Below the pieces are notes generated by a model, which was not told where the DNA came from, did no database searches, and saw nothing but the letters and a program-made list of their open reading frames with translations. DNA of 37,928 nt from Myxococcales bacterium (lineage in GTDB: Bacteria; Myxococcota_A; Polyangia; Polyangiales; Polyangiaceae): assembly GCA_020430845.1 (NCBI GenBank), contig JAGQJA010000042.1, positions 1 to 37,928 on the forward strand. Reading direction: 5' to 3'. Both the position numbers and the translations under genes were made by a program. This document shows, one piece after another, positions 33,203 to 37,928 of the stretch (position 1 is the stretch's first letter; every line of letters begins with the position of its first letter).

Positions 33203-34477
33203 TCAGTAGCCCGCCGGAAGGACCACGTAGCGAAGCGGCGTGATGTCCTGCGTGCACGTGGCGCGGTCGGCGCCCTCGGGGCAGTCCTTGATGGGACCGT
33301 CGAGGTAGCCCATGTCGAGATCGTGGTACCCGGGCAGCGCCGCCTCGCTCCAGCGATCGGGGCGGATGCCGCCCCAGGAGTTCTTGACGCGCACGAACAG
33401 GATCTTCGTCTCGTCGGCGAGCGCCGCCTTCATCTGCTCGGGCGTCGCGTCCTCGCCGGCCTTGAGCAGGCCGATGCCGGGCACGTCGGCCTCGTAGTCG
33501 TGCATGACCGTGAGGTGCCCGCCCTGACGGCCGGGGCCGCGGCGCTGCAGCTCCTCGATGCTGAAGTGCGCGTTCGACGTCAGCGCGTTGAAGTCGACCT
33601 TCCACGAGACGACGACGGGCTGGCGATCGTGCAGCGCGTTCTGCACGCGCTTGAAGAAGGCGCGACGCCCGCGGGCGTCGTACGGGTAGCTCACCTGGTT
33701 CCACGCGAACTTGCCGGTCCTCGAGCTCCAACCGGCGCTCTTGCCGATGGCGTCGGCGAGCGAGCCGCGTACGAACTCGCCGGTCGACGGGTCCTTCACG
33801 CGCGCGGGCAGCTCCCGCGCGTCGAGGATCTTGCTCTCGGCGGCGGCGCGGCGGGCGGTCGACGAGCGATCGAGCGTCCTCGTGACGCCCTCGCCGAAGA
33901 CCTTGTCGATGCGGGCGATCGTCGCCTCGTCGAGGCCCCAGGCCTTGTCGAGCTCGCGTCGGATGGCGCGACGGTCGCGGCTCGCGACGGCGTCCTTCAT
34001 CGCGCCGCTCTTGAGCGAGGCGTTGACGGCGCTGAGCGCGCTCGACTGACGCCCGCTCATCTCGGCCTCGGCCTCCGACGGGATGAAGTCGCCCTCCATC
34101 ATGAGCCCGTAGCGGAGGATGAGATCGACCGCGACGCCCCAGCTCCCGCCCGTGGACACCTCGTCGGAGGTGCGCCCGTTCGCGAGCTGCTCGTACCAGT
34201 GCCAGTAGGTGACCCAGCTCTCCGACGTGTTCTTCGCCTCGTCGGTGGCCCCCTTGTTGAGCGCCTCGAGCCAGCTCGCGGTGGCGTACACCCAGCAGTT
34301 GCCGATCGACTGGCGCTTGACGTCGCTGTGGTCGACGCTCGTGATGTCGTCGACGGACGCGCCCTCGTCGTCGCCGACGGCGGGCTCGTCACCGGCCGCC
34401 GTGCAGCCCGTGGGGGCCACGGCGAGCGCGAGGGCCGACGCGAGGGAGAAGAGGCGGAGCTTGGAGAGCATGGCCAT
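33203..34477 (-). CDS. Papain-like (C1-like) exported cysteine peptidase, copy 2
   Basis: A 424-residue exported protein with an intact papain-type active site. Gln56 and Cys61 lie in QSIGNCW, His321 in GGHLTVMHDYE, and Asn366 in KNSWGG. The signal peptide ends near PTGC (Cys25), so it may be a lipoprotein, although the box is imperfect. Cys61 lies only about 36 residues after that point, so there is no room for an inhibitory propeptide. The Cys-His distance (about 260 residues) is far longer than in papain and closer to bleomycin-hydrolase-type C1B enzymes. It begins three bases after the stop of its twin at 34481 and is very similar to it throughout. ATG 34471 is an alternative start. Confidence 0.9.
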   Translation of the reverse strand: MAMLSKLRLFSLASALALAVAPTGCTAAGDEPAVGDDEGASVDDITSVDHSDVKRQSIGNCWVYATASWLEALNKGATDEAKNTSESWVTYWHWYEQLANGRTSDEVSTGGSWGVAVDLILRYGLMMEGDFIPSEAEAEMSGRQSSALSAVNASLKSGAMKDAVASRDRRAIRRELDKAWGLDEATIARIDKVFGEGVTRTLDRSSTARRAAAESKILDARELPARVKDPSTGEFVRGSLADAIGKSAGWSSRTGKFAWNQVSYPYDARGRRAFFKRVQNALHDRQPVVVSWKVDFNALTSNAHFSIEELQRRGPGRQGGHLTVMHDYEADVPGIGLLKAGEDATPEQMKAALADETKILFVRVKNSWGGIRPDRWSEAALPGYHDLDMGYLDGPIKDCPEGADRATCTQDITPLRYVVLPAGY

Positions 34478-34480
34478 CGG

Positions 34481-35785
34481 TCAGTACCCGGCCGGGAGCA
34501 CGACGTCCCAGAGCGGAGTGACCTCGCTCGAGCAGCGCGCCGCGTCGGTGACGCCCTCGGGGCACTCCTTGATGGGGCCGTTGAGGTAGGCCATGTCGAG
34601 GTCGTGGTAGCCGGCGATGGCGGCCTCGCTCCAGCGGTCGGGGCGGATGGATCCCCACGAGTTCTTGACGCGGATGAACGAGATCTTGGTCGCGTCGTCG
34701 AGCGCGGCGTTCATCTGCTCGGGCGTCGCGTTCTCGCCCGCCTTGAGCAGGCCGATGCCCGGCACGTCGGCCTCGTAGTCGTGCATGACGGTCATGTGGC
34801 CGCCCTGACGCCCGGGGCCGCGGCGCTGCAGCTCCTCGAGGCTGAAGTGCGCGCCCTGGGTGAGCGCGTTGAAGTCGACCTTCCACGACGTGATGACGGG
34901 CTGCTGGTCGTGGAGCGCGCGCTGCACGCGCTTCCAGAACTCGCGGCGGCCGCGGGCGTCGTACGGGTAGTTGACCTCGTTCCAGGCGAACTTGCCCTCG
35001 CGCGGACCCCACCAGCCGTTGCTCTTGCCGAGGGCGTCGGCGAGCGTGCCCTGGACGAACTGGCCCGTCTGCGGGTCCTTGACGCGGGCGGCGAACTTGC
35101 GCGCCTCGATGATCTTCGCCCCCGTGGCGCGACCGCGCGCATACGAGGACTTGTCGAGCGTGCGCGTGACGCCCGCACCGAAGACGCGATCGATGTTGGC
35201 GATCGTCTCGGGGGTGAGCCCCCACGCCTTGTCGAGCTCGGCGCGGATCGCCTTGCGGTCGCGGCTGGCGACGGCGTCCTTGAGCGGACCGTCCTTGAGC
35301 GACGCGTTGACGGCGTTGAGCGCGCTCGACTGGCGACCGCTCATCTCGGCCTCGGCCTCCGACGAGATGAAGTCGCCCTCCATCATGATGCCGTAGCGGG
35401 TCACGAGGTCGGCCGCGGTGCCGTAGCTGCCGCCCGTGGAGATCTCGTCGCGCGCGCGGCCGTTGGCGAGCTGCTCGAACCAGTGCCAGTACGTGTGCCA
35501 GGACTCCGAGGTGTTGGCCTCCTCGCCCGTCGCGCCCTTGTGCAGGGCCTCGAGCCAGCTCGAGGTGGCGTAGAGCCAGCAGTTGCCGATCGACTGGCGC
35601 TTGACCTTGGTGTGGTCGACTTGCGTGATGTCGTCGGTCGCGACGCCCTCGTCCCCGTCTGCGCTCTCCGCGTCCGGCGCGGCCTCCGCGGTGCACCCGG
35701 TCCCCGCCGTGGCGCTGCCGACGGCGAGCGCGATGACAGAAGCGAGGGAGAGCCAGCGGGTCTTGTTCAGAAGGTCGAGCGCCAT
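34481..35785 (-). CDS. Papain-like (C1-like) exported cysteine peptidase, copy 1
   Basis: A 434-residue twin of the downstream peptidase. ATG 35785 follows a strong GGAGGAA site and begins a signal peptide ending near GTGC (Cys31). The catalytic set is Gln64 and Cys69 (QSIGNCW), His330 (GGHMTVMHDYE) and Asn375 (KNSWGS). A helical, charged insert at about 145-215 (EAEAEMSGRQSSALNAVN, DRKAIRAELDKAWGL) separates Cys from His and probably forms a lid or a binding domain. The C-terminal region ends VVLPAGY, as in its twin. Such peptidases at the surface of predatory myxobacteria could digest prey protein or process envelope proteins; that is inference. A long plus-strand open frame opposite is a shadow. 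Confidence 0.9.
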   Translation of the reverse strand: MALDLLNKTRWLSLASVIALAVGSATAGTGCTAEAAPDAESADGDEGVATDDITQVDHTKVKRQSIGNCWLYATSSWLEALHKGATGEEANTSESWHTYWHWFEQLANGRARDEISTGGSYGTAADLVTRYGIMMEGDFISSEAEAEMSGRQSSALNAVNASLKDGPLKDAVASRDRKAIRAELDKAWGLTPETIANIDRVFGAGVTRTLDKSSYARGRATGAKIIEARKFAARVKDPQTGQFVQGTLADALGKSNGWWGPREGKFAWNEVNYPYDARGRREFWKRVQRALHDQQPVITSWKVDFNALTQGAHFSLEELQRRGPGRQGGHMTVMHDYEADVPGIGLLKAGENATPEQMNAALDDATKISFIRVKNSWGSIRPDRWSEAAIAGYHDLDMAYLNGPIKECPEGVTDAARCSSEVTPLWDVVLPAGY

Positions 35786-36113
35786 GTGGAAAGTTCCTCC
35801 GAGCCTGGGGGTTTGCGTCTCTTGTGCGAAGGGTATGCCGGAGTCGTCTCTTGTCCCACATGAGTCATTTCGACACTTTGTGAGCGCGGACGCGCCGACT
35901 CGTAGGCATGCCGGTCCGCCGCGGGTGGATCCCTTCACCACCACCACCTACATCGGCGCCTTCTCGGACGTGCCCCCCCGACGGCACGCCGGGTGTCAAC
36001 GCGTCCCCCCAGAGGCCTGACAGGATCGCCATGGCTGCGGGCCGGCCTTCGGGCCGTGAAACACGGTTTCGTCGCAAGAACGTGGGCTCGGGCGGCGAGG
36101 CACGTCGGTTGCG
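35786..36113. other. Divergent intergenic region, 328 bases
   Basis: No gene is supported here. The stretch must hold the promoters of the peptidase operon (minus) and of the exported protein at 36114 (plus). It contains a 10-base direct repeat near the peptidase start and a small GAAAC/GTTTC inverted repeat near 36058-36070. Confidence 0.55.
35816..35854 (-). promoter_or_regulatory. Direct repeat CGTCTCTTGT, possible operator of peptidase operon
   Basis: CGTCTCTTGT occurs at 35816-35825 and again at 35845-35854, 29 bases apart start to start, close to three helical turns. It lies 30-70 bases ahead of the first peptidase ATG, where an activator or promoter element would sit. I know no named factor for this word. 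Confidence 0.4.
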
Positions 36114-36662
36114 ATGGAGCGCTCACCCATGTCGCTCGCATCCTTCGTCTCGTCTCGCTGGTTCCGCATCCCCCTCGCAGCCTTCGCCGTCGTCGCCACG
36201 GTCGCGACGAGCCAGCCGCCGCCAGAGACCATCCCGGGCGATCCGAGCTCGGCGACGCCCACGGCCGAGCGGCTCACGCTCCAGTCCGGCGAGTCGCGCT
36301 CGTTCAAGCTGCGGTTCACGTCGACGTCCGGCGCCATCGTCTCCTCGCGGCTCGGCGCGTTCGACCCGCAAGTGGACGCCTCGATCCGCGTCGACCACGC
36401 CGACTCGCGGCCCGGGTGCTCCACGAGCGAGGTGTTCCGGAGCGTCGACGGCAAGTGGGTGACGGGCGCGCTCGAGGAGCGCGAGCCGGTGCTGCGCGCG
36501 TCGTGCTTCGACGCCTCGCCGAGCGGGACGATCACGGTGACGATCACGAACGTCGATCAGGCGAACGCCCGCTTCACCTGGAGCCCCGTCGGCGAGCCGC
36601 TCGGGGGCGATCGCGACAAGCAGGGGCGTGCGCAGACGGTCTCTCTGCAGAGGCTGCCTTGA
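36114..36662 (+). CDS. Exported hypothetical protein
   Basis: A 182-residue protein from ATG 36114 (ATG 36129 gives 177 residues and an equally good signal peptide). The N-terminus has a basic, hydrophobic segment (RWFRIPLAAFAVVATVATS) that could be cleaved near TSQ. The mature part looks like a single beta-sandwich, with SGESRSFKLRFTSTSGAIV, a Cys pair (PGCSTSE and RASCFDA) likely to form a disulfide, and GTITVTITNVDQANARFTW. No family is recognised. The stop overlaps a TTG start for the following membrane protein (TTGA). Confidence 0.75.
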   Translation: MERSPMSLASFVSSRWFRIPLAAFAVVATVATSQPPPETIPGDPSSATPTAERLTLQSGESRSFKLRFTSTSGAIVSSRLGAFDPQVDASIRVDHADSRPGCSTSEVFRSVDGKWVTGALEEREPVLRASCFDASPSGTITVTITNVDQANARFTWSPVGEPLGGDRDKQGRAQTVSLQRLP

Positions 36663-37192
36663 CGCGGAGCGCGCGCGCTGACCTCACGCTCGCCGCGGGC
36701 GTGCTCACGATGGCGCTCAACGACCACGTGCTCAAGCGCGCCTACCCCGGCTTCGTCACGGGCAAGCTCTCGGACGTGGCGGGGATGGTGTTCTTTCCGC
36801 TGCTGCTCGCGCTGCTGTTGCGCCCGCTCTCGGCGCGCGCCGTCGTCACCGACCGTGGGCGCGACCTGACCCTCGCGACCCTCTGCGTGGTCACGGCCCT
36901 CGTCTTCACCTTCACGAAGACGACGCACGCGGGCAACGAGGCGTACCGCGTGGCGTGGGGCGCGATGCAGTGGCCGGCGGGCGCCCTCGCCGCGTGGATG
37001 CGCGGAGGCGCGACCCCGGGCCTCGCGCGGGTGGTCCTCGTCGCCGATCCCACCGACGTGCTCGCCGTCCCGTTCGCGCTGGTCGCGTACTGGGCCGGGC
37101 GCGCGTCGCGTGCGGCTCAGAAGCCGACGTCGAAGAGGCCGCGGAGTCCCGCGTTGAAGCCGTACCCGATGCCGGAGCCCGACTCGTTGTAG
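36659..37192 (+). CDS. Small membrane protein with TTG start
   Basis: A 177-residue protein whose first codon appears to be TTG 36659, overlapping the previous stop as TTGA. The sequence NDHVLKRAYPGFVTGKLSD at about 21-39 precedes a hydrophobic segment (42-57). Further membrane spans lie near 71-85, 100-115 and 133-148. I recall similar NDH-LK-YPG-TGKLSD proteins of unknown function in Myxococcota, but cannot check this. The last 25 residues are basic and Pro-rich and lie opposite the end of the right-edge beta-barrel gene, so the two genes overlap tail to tail by 76 bases (37117-37192). The tail may therefore be compositional rather than conserved. Confidence 0.7.
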   Translation: MTRSARADLTLAAGVLTMALNDHVLKRAYPGFVTGKLSDVAGMVFFPLLLALLLRPLSARAVVTDRGRDLTLATLCVVTALVFTFTKTTHAGNEAYRVAWGAMQWPAGALAAWMRGGATPGLARVVLVADPTDVLAVPFALVAYWAGRASRAAQKPTSKRPRSPALKPYPMPEPDSL

Positions 37193-37928
37193 AGCGGACG
37201 CGCCGTCTCTTCGGGCGTGGGGTTGCCGAAGACCGTGCGCGGGACCGCGGCGCGACCGCGGCCGACGAAGAGCACGTCGCCGGTGATGAACGGCGAGATG
37301 TGGAAGTAGCTGCTCGCGTGGTAGTCGGCCGCGACGTCGACGCCGAGGATGAGGCCGTCGACGCCGAACTGCGGCGTGAGCGCGGTGCCCGCGGGGAGCT
37401 GCGAGCGGATCACGGCGTCTTCGATGTCGCGCTTGAACGTGTAGCCCACGTGACCGAGCACGACCGGGACGACCGGGAGCTTGGGGATGACGAAGCCGTA
37501 GCCGCCTTCGAGCATCGCCTGCCAGAGCGTGAACTCGGTCGTGTCGGCCGCGCGCAGGCGGATGCCGGCGCGGAGCTGGGTGAAGCGCACGCCGAGGCCG
37601 AGCTCGAGCAAGACGCCGTTCGCGCCCGTCTTGTCGAACGAGAGCGAGTCGGAGAACGCGCCGACGTCCTGGCGAGTGAAGCCCGCGCCGAACGAGAACT
37701 GGAAGCCCCGCTCGCGCGCGCCCGGCTCGCCCGCGAGCTCTTGGGAGGCGGCGGGCTTGGGCTCCTCGGCCTTGGGCTCCTCCTTCTTCTCCTCGTCCTT
37801 CTTGGGCTCCTCGGCCTTGGGCTCGTCCTTCTTCTTCGGCTTCTTGGGCGCCGCCGGCTTCTTGGGCTTCTTCGGCGGGTCGGTGGTCGAGCCGTCGGAC
37901 GGAGCCGTGGTCGACGAGTCGCCCGAAC
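37117..37928 (-). CDS. Outer-membrane beta-barrel protein, 5' end beyond right edge
   Basis: The C-terminal 270 residues of a longer protein; no start is visible in the window. Reading inward from the right edge there is a Ser/Thr/Asp stretch, then a Lys/Pro/Glu-rich linker (PKKPKKKDEPKAEEPKK), then alternating barrel strands: GFQFSFGAGFTRQ, VLLELGLGVRFTQL, GYGFVIPKLPVVPVVLG, HASSYFHISPFITGDVLFVG, and the end GLRGLFDVGF. The terminal Phe is the usual signal for outer-membrane assembly. An Asp/Glu-rich loop sits near the middle. The charged linker suggests a periplasmic or peptidoglycan-facing segment ahead of the barrel. An internal TTG at 37611 is not the start, because the frame is open and protein-like well beyond it. 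Confidence 0.85.
   Translation of the reverse strand, partial: SGDSSTTAPSDGSTTDPPKKPKKPAAPKKPKKKDEPKAEEPKKDEEKKEEPKAEEPKPAASQELAGEPGARERGFQFSFGAGFTRQDVGAFSDSLSFDKTGANGVLLELGLGVRFTQLRAGIRLRAADTTEFTLWQAMLEGGYGFVIPKLPVVPVVLGHVGYTFKRDIEDAVIRSQLPAGTALTPQFGVDGLILGVDVAADYHASSYFHISPFITGDVLFVGRGRAAVPRTVFGNPTPEETARPLYNESGSGIGYGFNAGLRGLFDVGF

Noticed and set aside
33323..35863. 846-codon plus-strand open frame opposite the peptidase pair
   Set aside because: It is antisense to two genes with intact catalytic motifs and itself shows only low-complexity Arg/Val/Asp sequence with an apparent repeat caused by the duplicated genes below it.

Overview
The base composition is very high in G+C (apart from a few AT-rich islands in intergenic DNA). 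Many exported lipoproteins carry low-complexity Gly/Ser/Asp/Pro linkers with 'DGG', 'PDA' and 'DAG' patterns. Together with multi-domain TPR/transglutaminase proteins and an inositol-phosphoceramide-synthase-like PAP2 protein, this points to a Myxococcota genome, probably of the Polyangiales (Labilithrix/Polyangium-like). That placement is inference from style; no rRNA or other marker gene is present. I see no insertion sequence, phage gene, integrase or CRISPR array, so the window looks like ordinary chromosomal backbone with lineage-specific surface-protein clusters.

Layout, left to right. A partial minus-strand frame leaves the left edge. From 545 to 8136 lie two very long, translationally coupled paralogues with TPR, DUF3857 and transglutaminase-like regions. 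The first keeps the Cys-His-Asp triad and the second has lost the Cys. Next come yebC and ruvC (8212-9599), then a coupled lolA / zinc-ribbon membrane protein / DNA-methyltransferase-like operon (9747-12453), a [2Fe-2S] ferredoxin, a PAP2-family membrane enzyme and a lipoprotein. A minus-strand pair follows (ECF sigma factor, then alpha/beta hydrolase), diverging from an M15/DUF882 peptidase. The minus strand then carries an alginate-export-like porin and cca. A Ser/Gly-rich lipoprotein (+) faces an acyl-CoA dehydrogenase (-).

From 22407 to 27716 the minus strand carries a LamG-like lipoprotein, an AlkA-like DNA glycosylase, a lipoprotein and a 723-residue Cys-rich surface protein. A tRNA-Arg(UCU) and a three-gene minus-strand operon follow (two unknown proteins, then an ion transporter of the ArsB/NhaD/SLC13 type). 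After that come a small lipoprotein, hslO (Hsp33), another lipoprotein, two tandem papain-like cysteine peptidases, an exported protein, a small membrane protein that starts at TTG, and a partial outer-membrane beta-barrel at the right edge.

A recurrent feature is the four-base start/stop overlap (ATGA, GTGA or TTGA), seen at eight junctions. These mark the likely functional units: transglutaminase-like/pseudo-transglutaminase, lolA/zinc-ribbon/methyltransferase, sigma/hydrolase, Cys-rich protein/lipoprotein, unknown/unknown/transporter, and exported protein/membrane protein. The best candidates for undescribed biology are the active/inactive transglutaminase pair, the tandem lipoprotein-like cysteine peptidases and the unknown/unknown/transporter operon.
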